Source of the DNA: Microplitis mediator | Lineage: Eukaryota > Arthropoda > Insecta > Hymenoptera > Braconidae | Reading direction: 5' to 3' | Assembly: GCF_029852145.1 (NCBI RefSeq) | Contig: NC_079978.1 | Location: forward strand, 5,022,001 to 5,086,000 | DNA: 64,000 bases | Shown: piece by piece, positions 14,236 through 26,380 of the stretch | Layout: every line of letters starts with the position of its first letter | Position numbering within the stretch: the first letter of the stretch is position 1 | Translations under genes and position numbers: made by a program | The notes under the pieces: model-generated | The model's database searches: none | Told to the model about the DNA's origin: nothing | Seen by the model: the letters and a program-made list of their open reading frames with translations, nothing else

Positions 14236-17200
14236 TTACGCGGGCCTATCAAGTCCAAGAGCTTCTTGATGTCGTCTTGCTTTTAGCCTGAGGTCAGCGA
14301 TGCTACTGTTCTTGGAGCGTGCAGCAGCCGCGGCAAATGAAGCCGCTAAACTCAGCGGGTGTACTTGGGGATGAGAAGGTGGTAAACAAAAAAGACCGCC
14401 GGCTGCCGCATAGTGAAGTACCGCTGGATCAAACGCCGATGCGGCAGATGTGTTTGCACTGACATTCGGTGATGATTGCACCGATGGCGGATGAAGCCGC
14501 AGTGCTGGTAAATAAGGCGCTACTCTACATGGTTCTAATGATGTCGGTGGACTTCGTGGTGCTAATACCATTCCACCTTTAATGGTAAATGAAAAATATG
14601 TTACTGAATAAGTTATTATTCTTTGAAAAATAATAAAGTTTATAATGTTGTAACTTTTATTGAATTAGTGTTTGGAAGTGTCGGAAATTTTTGAAGCTTT
14701 AAGTTTCTACTATTCGATATTTTTGTTCAGATTATTTTTAGGCCATTCTTAGACAGTGCCCCCATTTTTTAAAAATTTTCAATGACAACTGTCATAAGCG
14801 TATCAAATTTTTATCAATTAATTACAAAAAATTAAAGCATCAATTGAAAAAAGGACAACGTAGTCGTAATTTCACCGATATATAGATTTAAAAAAAAAAA
14901 TTATTTACACTTGATTTCAATTAGGAGTTAAACAAAATTCGTTAAATAAATTTCAGTAAAATCGTCATGATCCTGAAGTTAGCAGACAATTAAAAATTTT
15001 CGGATTTTCTTTTTCAACAAATAAATTACAAAAAAAAAAAAAATAATAAATATGCACATGTAGAAAATTTAATAAACTATAAGTGAAATTTTTCAAAATA
15101 TTTTTTTTTTATATTTTACTGTCTAAAATAAACTCCGAAAATTATTAGACGTCGGCTAACTTCAGTATCATAAAATCGTCATGTGAATTTTATAATTCGA
15201 ATTTTTTAATTTTGTTGGCTAAAATTTATTCAACAAATTTCGTTTAACTCCCAATTGATTTCAATTGTAAGTAATTTTTTTAAAATTCTATATCTCAACG
15301 AAATTACAACTACCTTCTCCTTTTTTCAATTAAGTTTTTAATTTTTTTTTAATTAATTAATAAAATTTTAATACAATTATGACAGTTGAAATTCATTGCA
15401 TATTTAAAAAGTGGAGGGCACTGTCTGAGAATGCCTTTAAGTAGATTACGTGAATGTTAATAAATAGTTAAAGATAATAAACAAAATTACACAAATAAAT
15501 TACCTTTGTGTAATTGACTCTCATGTTTACGGCACTTGGCGCGACGATTTTGAAACCAAACCTGAACACGTGCTTCGCTCAAGCCTAATCTTTGGCTCAA
15601 TTCTTCTCGCATAAATGCATCAGGATAATGTGTCTCGTCGAAAAGTCGTTCCAACTCAGCTAACTGTTCTAAAGTAAAGTTTGTTCTCGATCTTCTCTGT
15701 TTACCATTCCCGCCGCCTCCACCGCCAGTACTCGCAGTACCACGACAGTTGGAACCTTGATGATGAGCATTAAAAATTCATATGAATTATAAAATAATAC
15801 CTCTTCCAGTCTATTAAACTTTTTCAATTTCATTCACAGGTCATTTATTACGTCTCGACAACGGCCATAAACTATTAAAACTTTTGACACTCCAGTTTAT
15901 ACAATTGCATATTACATATCTGAATATTTAACTAACAAGACAAAACTAAAGCTTGCAATTTATATTATACTTCTATTGTCGGTATCGAATAACATTACAC
16001 TGTAAAAAATTTTCAGATTAAATTCGGAGTGAATGCGGATTAAAATAAAATGCACACAGAAAAACAGGATTTTTTAGCGCAAGAAATATTTTGCATTATG
16101 AATTGAAGACAAAAATTTTCTTAGGACTCGAAAAAATTTATCGATATCAGAAATTTTTTGCGCCTTAAAAAATATAGTCCCGACTAGAAATTATTATAGG
16201 CTTGCCCACTGTATGTATCTGGACTTCTTTGAGCCCCAATGGGGCATTCCCAAACAAAACTAAAATAATTCATGGTCAGTATTTCCCAATTGGGTTCTGT
16301 GTGGGACCTAAGTACACTGTTAAAAATAATTTGAAAATTACAATACAAAAGGAATTGAATTTTCATAACTAGATATTTGAATTGTATTTTCAATGAAAAA
16401 AGCTTTAAATTTAATATACGTAATTTAATAATCAAGCTGGTATTCAAAATTAAGAAAAAAAATATGAATTTTAATAAACGTACTTAAAATTTATACTTGA
16501 TTTTTAAATTTTCAAAGCAAGTATTGAAAATTCTAAAACATATATTGAATTTTAAAAATTCTATGTGAAATTTCATAATACTTATTTGAAAATTAAAAAA
16601 AAAGTATTTGAAAATCCAAAGTGTTAATTTGAAAATTCAAAAACGTGTATTTTAAATTCTATATGAAATTAGTAATGAAATTTCAAGCACAAATGGATGT
16701 GTTTATTGCGTTATATACAATCTTTGAAAATTCAAATAATTTTTTTTACAGTGTAGAAAATCCCAACGTGGAAATAAAAAAAATTATTGTAATTTTTTCC
16801 AATTGGGTTCTGTTTGGGCCCTCATAAGGATTTCCTTATTGGGAATGCCCCATTGGAGTCCAAAGAGGTCCAGATACATACAGTGGGCGATCCTACAGTA
16901 ATTTCTAGTCGAGTCCAAAATCACTCTGCTGAAAAAGCAGACTCCCTATTTGCTCCGTATGCGGAGTGATTTTTTTTCAACTCCGGGTGATGGAGTGAAT
17001 TCGGATTTAAATAAAATCCGTAATCACTCCTAATTTTTTACAGTGTAGTAATTTATATTTAATTATTTATATTAAGATGAAGATAAATATAAATATATAT
17101 ATGATTTTGTATAACTAATGTCGCTGTCAAGTGGTATTCAATGATTACACGGCAAATAACTACCTCGGGTAATATTGCCGCGAGTTAAATTACCACTTGA

Positions 17201-19972
17201 GCAATTAACAGTAGACTTAATTAATGGACGTTTAATGTAAAGTTAGTGAAGATAAAGTAAAGTAGGCATACTTTAATGCTTGTAAATCCATGCTAAGATA
17301 TATACATATATAAGGACGAGGAAAGTTTAAGTAAGATGGCAACACGGTTGGGATTAAATATATATATACATATACAAGAACTCCCTTTACTTGACGATGG
17401 GCTCGTGATTTATATAATTTAGCAAAGTGCTAAGGTGCGAGTATCTTATATATACAAGGTCGTTAGTCACCCCCAAGGGGATTTCACCTTAATCACCCTA
17501 TGAAAACCATATCCTAGATGGTTAGATTCTCATTTATAAAAGACTAAGCGAGAGAGAAAGTATGTAATAGAATGACGAGAAAAATTACCATAGTTTTATA
17601 ACGTGTACTGCATAATGTACTGTTTTAATCAATTAACTGCCAGGAGAGTCAACTTTATTAAATTAAAATAAACTTATATAGACGGGGGTTTGGTTTTCCG
17701 AAAACCGTAGGTTGATTTTAAAGCCAATGTCTTCTTTACGATAAGTAGAAAGTGGTGTTTTTAAAATTTAGGCCCGAATACTAACCCAGTAGCCTTTTTG
17801 GGTAACAATAACACATTGGCAGTTAAGTTAAACGGTAGCTTTAGTTGTATTAGAGAAGCAGATACTGGGTATAAAAGAGTATTCACCCTTATAACCCGAA
17901 GAGCAATCACACTCGGACACGAGGGGTCACTAATTCGATTACCATCCACGCACCCTACGGTATTTTTCTTCTCTTACGAACGTTTACCAGCAGCAGTAGC
18001 CCCACTACCCGTTATAGTAAGACCTTATAACCGTATACCAATTGCATATGCCGTCTCATCGTCGGTCTCATGAATAATCAAAGTCAAGCCACGAGATTTC
18101 AATTGAATACCAATGACTTTATTCTTATTACTTTTACCTTTATTTTTATTTTTATCTAAGTTCATTTTAATTATTGCTGCTCTTTAGATTCGAGTTACAT
18201 GCACGAGCAGAACAAACGCCAAAGTGATGGAGATGTGTGTGTAAAAACGAATCCAAGTGCTGAGACATAAAACACATAAGCTGTCAGAAAAAAAAATACT
18301 TGGATAAATAAAAGTGTGAGGAAAATAAAGATAGAGAAGGAGGGAGAGAAAGTAAAAAAATAAAAAATAAAAGCTAAGACTGGTCAGTTGGAGGACTGAT
18401 GTACTGCGGCACTTGGATTTCTTACACAGCCAGGAAAAATGATATTTATTGTTTTACTTTTGTGGAACGGTCTAGTGTAGGGGCTGCTGGTTATACTGTA
18501 CTATATGTATATGGTTATCCGTACCAGAGCCAGATTGCTTTTTGATTTGCGCTTAATCGGGAAAAGTTATAGACCCGTGTGTCAAGTGACGTTTAATGTG
18601 TTAGGGGCGTTTGTGCCATGGTGTCGTGAGTTTAAATATTAAATCATAAATCTATGGTGTGTGTGAGCTTTAAAATTATATTTTTCTTGCCTTATGTCAT
18701 CACTCATCATGCGTAAGTATTCTTACATATTATCACTATAAATTTATATTTATATTTATATTTACATTTATCAGTTTCAGATGTCGTCAATAATGTCACA
18801 AGCTTAAAGACTTTACACAAGGGATGACTTGACTGTTTGAAAGATCATGATTTATAATCTTTAAGTCAAAGACTATTAAGCTTCAGATCAACTCACAACA
18901 GTCGAATCATTTCTGAACGTTATTGGTCTATCTAGTGAATTATAAACAAGCATCGAACCCTCGTGGCTGACCTTCAAATATCAAGTGGTGTAAGTCTGTA
19001 TTGAGTTGAGCCTCCGTCGGATACAGACGGACACTTCTATTGGCTTCTTATATATTCTATATATATATGTATTCTACGGTAGAGACTGGACAGTAGTCTT
19101 TGGATCGTCAATGACAACACACTCACCTTTTGAGTTGTCCTCAACGAGGATTTTCCGGGTGGTTTTGTCACACCGCGAGTCAAGTGGCTGAGGCGACGAT
19201 ACTTTGGCCTCTTGGACGTTGACTGGACTACTCGGTGACAAGTCCCGTGACACTGGCGGCGGCGACGGACTGCACCCCAGCAGTTTCCTCACTGATAACT
19301 TAAGCTCTGGCGTTTTCAGGGGCAGTAGTACTGTGTCGGTATTCTGTTTGACGGATTCCTTGGTGACCTTTGTGGCGACTGACAGATCTTCTGGCTGCAG
19401 TCGCGACTCCGGCGATGCAGTGTGATGACGTTCCTCGGTTGATGAATCGTCGGGTGATTGATCTGGAGCTGGTTTGACATCTGAAGATTATTAAGCAAGT
19501 TCAACAGTGTCAATTTGTCAGCACAGTCAGTCAAGACGTCGGATCGAGAGTTTTTTTTTAGGTAAAAATAATAAAATTATAAATATTTGATTTTTTTTTT
19601 TTTAATAAGAACTTAATTTTAGTAATTACGTATGAATTTTAAATAGGCACTGTAATTTTTTACTTTTAGCACCGTCACCTGCACGAAATTTCTCTCGACC
19701 CGATCGACCCACCGTCAGAACAACAGAAAACATTTGTACATAAATAAATTTTTTCACAAAAAATATATGAAGATAAAAGTAAAATAATTCATACTGGAGT
19801 CAGTAGAAGATGCATTGTCAATGGAACCAATAAGATGAGCAACACTAAGTGTAATGGTACCAGAAGTGGGACTACAAATAAGATTGGCGGTACGTGTATT
19901 ATTCCTGATGGACTCCCGATTCGCGTTCGCGTGGTCAAAGCTCTTGGAGACGAACTGGGTTAGCTGCTCCAT
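14236..19972 (-). CDS. Shox: SHOX-family paired-like homeobox transcription factor (complete, four coding exons)
   Basis: Coding exons on the minus strand are 19972-19795, 19480-19127, 15755-15504 and 14576-14236; phases agree and give 374 aa. The N-terminus MEQLTQFVSKSFDHAN matches the SHOX/SHOX2 start MEELTAFVSKSFD. Residues about 196-255 are a paired-like homeodomain (RRSRTNFTLEQLAELERLFD then HYPDAFMREELSQRLGLSEA, VQVWFQNRRAKCRKHE), nearly identical to vertebrate SHOX. Exon 4 carries CRVAPYLPALRLHP, an alanine run, and the C-terminal OAR motif SSIADLRLKARRHQEALGL. This is a nuclear DNA-binding developmental regulator. Exon 2 is a Ser/Pro-rich linker with little recognisable similarity; it is included because it is open, has a strong GTGAGT donor, and supplies the phase needed on both sides. 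The exon 3 acceptor (after CATCATCAAG) is pyrimidine-poor but is the only one before an in-frame stop. Introns hold MITEs of families C, F, G and H. Confidence 0.92.
14741..15435. mobile_element. MITE-like element, family C, copy 3 (Shox intron 3)
   Basis: Ends GGCCATTCTTAGACAGTGCC and GGGCACTGTCTGAGAATGCC. About 695 bp, it occupies most of the 927-bp intron between Shox exons 3 and 4 and ends only about 70 bp from the exon 3 donor. Confidence 0.85.
15998..17045. mobile_element. Nested MITEs (families F, H, G) in Shox intron 2
   Basis: The outer family F element runs from CACTGTAAAAAATTTTC to TTTTTTACAGTG with TA flanks. Within it, 16052-16180 resembles part of family H (GAAAAACAGGATTTTTTAGC, GCATTATGAATTGAAGAC). 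A 731-bp palindromic element G (16181-16911) begins CGACTAGAAATTA and ends TAATTTCTAGTCG, with inner arms CACTGTATGTATCTGGAC and GTCCAGATACATACAGTG. No gene is present; the ORFs at 16184-16447 and 16645-16827 lie inside G. Confidence 0.8.
17046..19126. other. Rest of Shox intron 2
   Basis: About 2 kb of non-repetitive, less AT-rich intron. Opposing short ORFs at 17761-17949 (-) and 17798-18073 (+) have no recognisable domains and no codon pattern that I can support. I see no RNA gene. It could hold enhancers, but nothing in the sequence proves it. Confidence 0.4.
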
Positions 19973-20340
19973 CCTCGGGGACTCACTTGCCAACGGGGGC
20001 GAACATTGCCCGACCAACGGATCCGGCCTGGCCGGTTGGAGAGTAAAGCGTCGCGACGCCACGCACCCCCTCAGGCCGCCATTCGGCCGGCCGCCAATCC
20101 CACAATCGGAGGCGTGGATATGCCGCCCTGTTTTCATCCCCAAATACGCCCTGATAACTGGGAGCTGTGTGGATCCTCATTAGCATTTCACCCATTTCCA
20201 CGTACTTGGTGCCAACTACCAGCACACTTCGGTACCTCCTCCACTCATTTACGCGGATTCTCGCGTGCGCGGATGCCCCCATCGCGGCTGTCCCTAGCCC
20301 CACGAGGAGTCTGCTAAGTCTGCGATGTATCATCAACTAC
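19830..20340. promoter_or_regulatory. GC-rich block around the Shox start (probable 5' UTR/promoter)
   Basis: The sequence across and upstream of the Shox initiator (19972) is clearly richer in G/C and CpG than the surroundings (for example GGCCTGGCCGG near 20026, GCCATTCGGCCGGCC near 20078). Overlapping ORFs in four frames here are a by-product of that composition. The block's position immediately 5' of a developmental homeobox gene suggests a promoter or 5' UTR, but no TATA or initiator could be assigned with confidence. Confidence 0.45.
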
Positions 20341-22600
20341 CCATGTCATTTGTTTCTATATATTTTAAATTTTTTTGACTTTTTTTTTTCTATTCCTTCT
20401 GTAGATTTTCTGTTTTAATTTTTATTTATCCGATGGATCAGAAGGCGCAGATGGAAGCAGTTATTGATAAACAAGTGAAGTTTCGGACAATAAAAAATTG
20501 TAATGATGCTAAACAATGACGTAATTATTATGGGGAAAGAACAAGTTAAAATACAAGGGAAAATCTGTACGTGATGTTTATGAGAGGGTGAAAAAATAGC
20601 CGAGTGCGACCCTGGCACGTCATAGTGGTGATGTTTGCCGACACCAAACTCGGCAATATTTAAATGCGATTGCATTCGGGAATGTAATTGCCCGAGCAAA
20701 TATTCCACATGACAGCCCACGGTGGGCCTCGTTGGCTAGTCATTCCATCAACAGCACCACCAGCTGCGAAAGAGAGACTTTAACACATACGCTAAAATTT
20801 ACTGGCAGTAAAGTGATTGAGTGAGATGGAGGTAAATTTATCAGTCTGGTGTGTGTGTTATTACTACAGAGCGGATAAAGAGACAAGTGTAGAGCAGCGC
20901 GACAGTAGATGCCCATTGCCCACAAGAAAGACACTGAGTTATTTCGTTTGATGGACAGGGAAGGAGAGATGAAGAGGTTGTGTGTGACAACCGAGTAGCA
21001 GCGGCCCGAGCCGGGCCAATCAGGACGCAATGCGATTACCTTAACGAGAAATCCGATTACTTATTCATTCCCCTAACTCGAAATCAGTTTAACTAATCGT
21101 TTAATTCGGTCGTTCCGCAACCAGCTGAGTGGGACAAAGACAGGACGCGGATGGTGGATGTGGGAAATTGGAGAGAGTGAAAATTGTTACCCGCCAACCC
21201 CGTCTAACCCCGGAATGCTAGATCGGCAAGCTCACCGGTGTATCCTGCCACCACCACACTACCAATTTAACAGTAGACTACTGAGACTACACGACAACTG
21301 TATCGCTCGGATAGACACCACACTCTGTATCGCTGGTGCTACTGCTGGTGGTGGTGCTGCTGCTCCTACTGCTGCTGCTATTGCTGTTGAGCAAACGTAT
21401 ATATGAATAAGAGAGACGTGTCTGGCGAGTAAGAAGATAAGGATAGAGATACAGACCGAGGCCTCGCTCAATTCAATTACGTAATGAATTGTCGTGCCTT
21501 GAGTAAACACCCTTCCTCACCGCGACTCGTTTGGGGCCAACTACACGGGGGATGAGATTCGGAAAAAGACTTAAGCTCTGCTTGGATGGGAAACATCCGC
21601 CACCCGGCCTGCACCCGAGAACAAGTAGGGACGGTTACCCAAGCTGAATCAATCTACACCCCGTACGTTCCTTCATCTTTCGTCTCCGTCTGCATCTTCG
21701 TCTTCGTCTTCGGTTTTACTCTTATTCTCAAACTCCGTCTTACGTTATAGTTGACATCCCTCCTGTGTTGGTATAACCGTGTCGCTGTCGCTTCACTGGA
21801 CTCGTGTCCACACTCCACATCAGATACGGCATTACCATTTTTTATTTTACCGTAAACTAATAAAAATATAAAATTGTAAGAATTAAATTTAAAGATGCTG
21901 AATTGTTGCAATTTTATATACGATAATAATAACATACTTTGATTATTTAATCAATGAGCAGTTTTTTTTTTACAAATTAAACAAAATTATTTTATTTTTA
22001 ATACTAAAAAAATATATGATACTGAATTTAGCCAACGTTTAATAATTTTTGGATTTTTTAAAAATCGATAAATTATGAAAAAAAAAATTGTACTTGTAGT
22101 CTTTTAAATTTTCTACATATGCATATTTTTTTCTTCAAATTTAATTGTTGAAAAAAAAATCCAAAAATTTTTAATTGTCTGCTAACTTCAGGATCGTAAA
22201 AATATATGATCCTGAAGTTAGCAGACAGTTTCAAATTTTTGAATTTTTTTTTAAACAATTTAATTAAAAAACAAAAAAACTAAAAATATGCACTAGTGCA
22301 TATTCTTTTCTTTGAAATTTATCGTTTTTAGAAAAATTCAAAAATTATTAGACGGTTAATTTCAGTATCATAAAAATCTTTATACTGCAGATTTATTTTT
22401 TGTTTGTATTAAAAATTGCGATGAATAATTTTTGATAATATAAATAAATAAATAATAATAATAATGGGTAATTGTGTTATCAAAATTAAAAAATCAAATA
22501 ATTTGTAATTCATTGATTTAATTAATAGTCATCAAAGAACCAAATAGACACAAAATAAATATTTAAAATATTTAATTATACAGTTTACATTTAATTATTT
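20341..22600. other. Intergenic region between Shox (-) and ZXD (+)
   Basis: Divergent intergenic DNA. The part 20600-21800 is moderately GC-rich, with a (TGC/TGG)n-like stretch near 21337-21386. No ORF has recognisable similarity. The right part (22016-22378) holds two family I inverted-repeat units. Confidence 0.5.
22016..22378. repeat. Family I inverted repeats (two head-to-tail units)
   Basis: Units start GATACTGAATTTAGCCAACG and GATCCTGAAGTTAGCAGAC and end GCTAACTTCAGGATC and GGTTAATTTCAGTATC. The same motif pair forms the core of family C elements and of the repeats at 33822, 42743 and 48021. Confidence 0.75.
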
Positions 22601-22746
22601 CAGGTGCTACGTTTGTGGAAATTAATGAAAAGCAGTAATCGATCGTGTCGGTGTCGGTGCGGAAAGTTTATTCAAATTACTGCGAGTTTGCCCACCAGGT
22701 GACGACACCTCCCAATCCGCAGATCATGATTGACAAGCAGAGAAAC

Positions 22747-22951
22747 TCATGTGTGAATGTAGCAGACATGAGAAAATTTAAAAATTTGAATTAAATAAAT
22801 AAATAAATAAATAACGAAATTTAAAAAAACGCGCGTACGGATTTTCCATTTATCAATATATGAATTTTTTAATTTTTACTCCACTTACATTTTATTTATT
22901 TATTATAAAATTTAAAAAATGGCCAATCGTCTGCTACATTCACACTCATGA
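22747..22951. mobile_element. MITE-like element, family P, copy 1 (ZXD 5' region)
   Basis: Inverted ends TGTGAATGTAGCAGAC and GTCTGCTACATTCACA, about 205 bp. It lies between a candidate 3' splice site (ATTTCAG ending at 22603) and the ZXD initiator at 23181, so it may be transcribed as 5' UTR. Confidence 0.8.
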
Positions 22952-23180
22952 GAAACTTAGTGAAAAAAAAAAGAATTAGCAAACTGGTGGTGCGAATGTG
23001 AATTTAAAAATAAAAATAATAATAAAAAATGTCGTTTCATTGCGGGTACGTCTGAAGTAGTAATAAGAAGGAGGTTAAGTATCTATACATAATTATTAAT
23101 ACAGATTTATAATTTTATATATTGACACAAAATAATTATAAAGTTAACCGGACTAGCCTATAAGGCAATAAGATGATCAA

Positions 23181-26100
23181 ATGTCTCGTGAGGACGTAGT
23201 TTTTACGTCAATAAAATCAAAGTTGATACCAGGAATAAATCAATACAGAGAAATAATAAATGTTGAAAAACTATTCAAATTTACACCGGAGAGTGTTGAT
23301 GTTAATGAGGACTTAACGTATCAGGTAACGACAAATTTACATCAGTTAACTAGTAATTATTATTATTATAATAATAAACCAAAGAAAGACTTTAATATTA
23401 TAAAATTGTCTGCTGGTGAAGATACTGTTGACTCTGCGAGATGGAATGAATTTGGTCAAGTAGATTGTCCTTGTCCTTGTCCAGATCTGTCGCATAATTT
23501 GTTGATAAAACATCAGCAGCATGCTAGTGCTCGACAGACACCAGTGCAAGATGATATTGAAACAGTGGACGACATTGAGAAGTGGTTAGAAGCATGTGCT
23601 GACTCTTCTGCACCAGCGGAAATGGATCCAATAAAGTGTGGGCAGCTTGAGGGGGTCGACAGGTACCTGGGCGACGAGCTACCTCACGGGTTCTTGGAAA
23701 AGGATCCCGACACGCTGTCCATAGACATCGACTTGTCGGATAAAAAACTCAGTCTGGGTTACGACCCGATTTTGCAGGAACTGGAGAGTGAAAAGTTGCT
23801 GGAAGTTTGTGAAAAAGACGGTTTTATAATGCCGGAGTTCCAGCTTGATCAGCTGGATCCCATGACACTCGCGCCGAATGACATGATGGTCGCTGGTGAA
23901 ATACTTCCATCAACGAGCATCAATAATTCATCAACGCTTGCTATCAATGGACATCAGGATATTTATTCTGGTGACATCAAGAAGGCTAGTGGTGGAGACG
24001 CTGATGATATTTGCGATGAATCATCTCAGGTTTATGACTTACATGACAAGTTTGATGACGACGATGAGGCTAATGTTGAAAATATTGTTAATATTATTAA
24101 CGAAAGTGATTTGAATGACTACGATGACGGTAATCAAGACGACATTAATGATGTTGATGAGGATAATAATGAAGTATTTGACGAAATAAATTCTGTGAAT
24201 ACGGTAATGATTGATGAAGTGGATACGTCACTTTCTGCTGCTGATAATTTGCTGGAAAAATCTAAAGCTGCGAGCATACTGATGTCTAAACGCCACAAAG
24301 TACCTGAACAACTGGATGACGGTAATGTACATGAACGGATTGTAGAACAAGAACAAGAACAAGGGGCTCAGAATAAAAGTAAAGATGAAATTATGGCTGT
24401 GGTCGCCATCTCGACAGACAAACGTTCCAACATGACGCAAATTGTTATAAATACTGGCAAAGGCGAACAGATATATCGGGGTAAAACGTCTGAACTGATG
24501 GAAGCTACTGGTTATTTTTCGAAAAATTCAAATATTAAAACAGCGCTGACTAATATTAATACGGAAACAATTAGTAGTTGTACGGAAGTGAACGGTTCGT
24601 GTTCGTTGAGTAATCAAGAAGCTGTTATATCAAAAGCACTCGAGGAGCTGGGGTACAGTGAAGAAAATTTAGTCTCGGTGACCCTGCCTGACAATGGTAA
24701 AATGTGGATATGTCCACGCGATGATTGTCACAGAGAATTTAATCGTCTGTACGCATTGAAAGGTCATATTTTAGCTCATTACGGTGTTCGTCCATTCAAG
24801 GTACTGATTATTTGATACATAACATGAATTAATTAATAATTCAAAACTAATTTATATATTATTTTTTTTTTCAGTGTGATTACGAAGGATGCACGTGGGC
24901 TTTTCATTCAGAATTCAAATTAAAGCGCCACAAAGAAACTCATTTGAAGCGCAAAGATTATGTGTGTCAAGTTGAAGGCTGCAATAAACGTTTTACGACC
25001 GTCTACAATTTGTGGACACATGAAAAATTACATACAAGACCCAATCGGATCGCTTGCCAGGTTCCTGAGTGTGAGGAAAAATTCCAGACCAAGCGAGCGC
25101 TGGAGTTACACATGAAAACACATGACCAGAGTCATGCGCCTTATGTGTGCATGCACGAAGGCTGTGGTAAACGTTATTACAGCAGCAACGCACTGACGTC
25201 TCACCAGCGGTGCCACAGTTACAAGGAAATAGACATCAAGTGCTCGTGGCCAGGCTGCGGGAAAATATTTGACAAGCCGTGTCGGCTCAAAGCGCACTTG
25301 CGATCTCATACTGGATCCAAACCGTATCTGTGCACGTTTGCTGGGTGCTCCTGGGCATTCACGTCATCCAGTAAATTGAAGAGACATGAGAAGAAACACA
25401 CCAATGAAAGAAAATTTATTTGCGATGTCACAGGATGCAGCAAAGCTTTCATGCGCTCGGAACATTTGAAGGAACACAAACTTACACACTCAGAGGGACG
25501 TTATTTTCAGTGTTACATTTGCGAAGCGAGCTTTTCAGCTAAGAGTAGTCTGTATGTACATATTAAGAAACATCAGAATAAAATAATAACAGAGTCTGCT
25601 GCTGATAGTATTCAGTCGCTGGATACCAGACTGACGTTTACTGAAGGGGATAATTTAGATAACTTCTGTAATGGATTGCCAATGGACTTGGAATCGGAGA
25701 TTGCGAATAATGATCAGCTGCAGGAGTCATTTATTGCTGAAAATCTTGTAAATTCTACAAGCGGTGGTGTGCTAATTGATAAGACGGTTGTTAATGAAAT
25801 AATAACAGCGAAACCAAAATTCACTTGTCCTGTTGAGAATTGCACGCGAACTTACATGAAAAAAGTATCACTAAAATCCCATATTATTAAATTTCATGGA
25901 TACTGCATTGAAGAAAATGAATTAAGTCAATCGTCTGAAACTGATTACGTTTTGTACGCTAATAATTTGAACAATACTTTGAAGACAACGCGGTGTATTA
26001 ACGTAAATGGGGAAGGTGACATTGAAATAGTTGACACGGTATCAGAAATATCGAGTTTACCAGAACCTAAGCCACCGCCAAATGATAAATTATTTAAACA

Positions 26101-26380
26101 TATTAATAATCGTGCTAAAGATGTTAGCAATCATGGGTCTGCAAGAACTGGACTGACATGTGCTGACATTTGGAAAATAAAAAGTGAAAAAAATTTAACA
26201 TTCAATGACCCAGTTATTGGGCCGTCTGATGTCGTACTTGGGACAGCGGATTTAGCTGATGGTCTTTTACTGCCGGACGAATTACCCTCGATGTATTATC
26301 ACGATGACATGGCTGGTAGTGAGTGTCAAATTTTATTACTTGACTCTACTACTACTGATTCAGAGACTACTGCATATTAA
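23181..26380 (+). CDS. ZXD-family C2H2 zinc-finger transcriptional regulator (complete)
   Basis: Two exons, 23181-24800 and 24875-26380, joined in phase 0 (PFK then CDYEGC) to give 1041 aa. An in-frame TAA just upstream fixes the ATG at 23181. The first 500 residues are acidic and mostly disordered, with runs of Asp/Asn. From about residue 509 come nine C2H2 fingers in tandem, followed after a gap by a tenth (FTCPVENC...HIIKFH, about 857-880). Most are of the C-x4-C type typical of ZXDA/B/C. Signature segments are CNKRFTTVYNLWTHEKLHT, CRLKAHLRSHTGSKPYLC, AFTSSSKLKRHEKKH and FSAKSSLYVHIKKH, and vertebrate ZXDC likewise has ten fingers and a C-terminal activation region. In vertebrates ZXDC works with CIITA in transcription; that role is not established in insects. 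AATAAA signals lie from about 26512. Confidence 0.92.

Noticed and set aside
17761..18073. Opposed ORFs in Shox intron 2 and a TATAAAAG-like motif near 17870
   Set aside because: No recognisable protein on either strand, and the motif alone is not evidence for a promoter.
19754..20336. Overlapping ORFs on both strands around the Shox start
   Set aside because: Only the reading from ATG 19972 on the minus strand is supported (SHOX N-terminus); the others are shadows in a GC-rich block.
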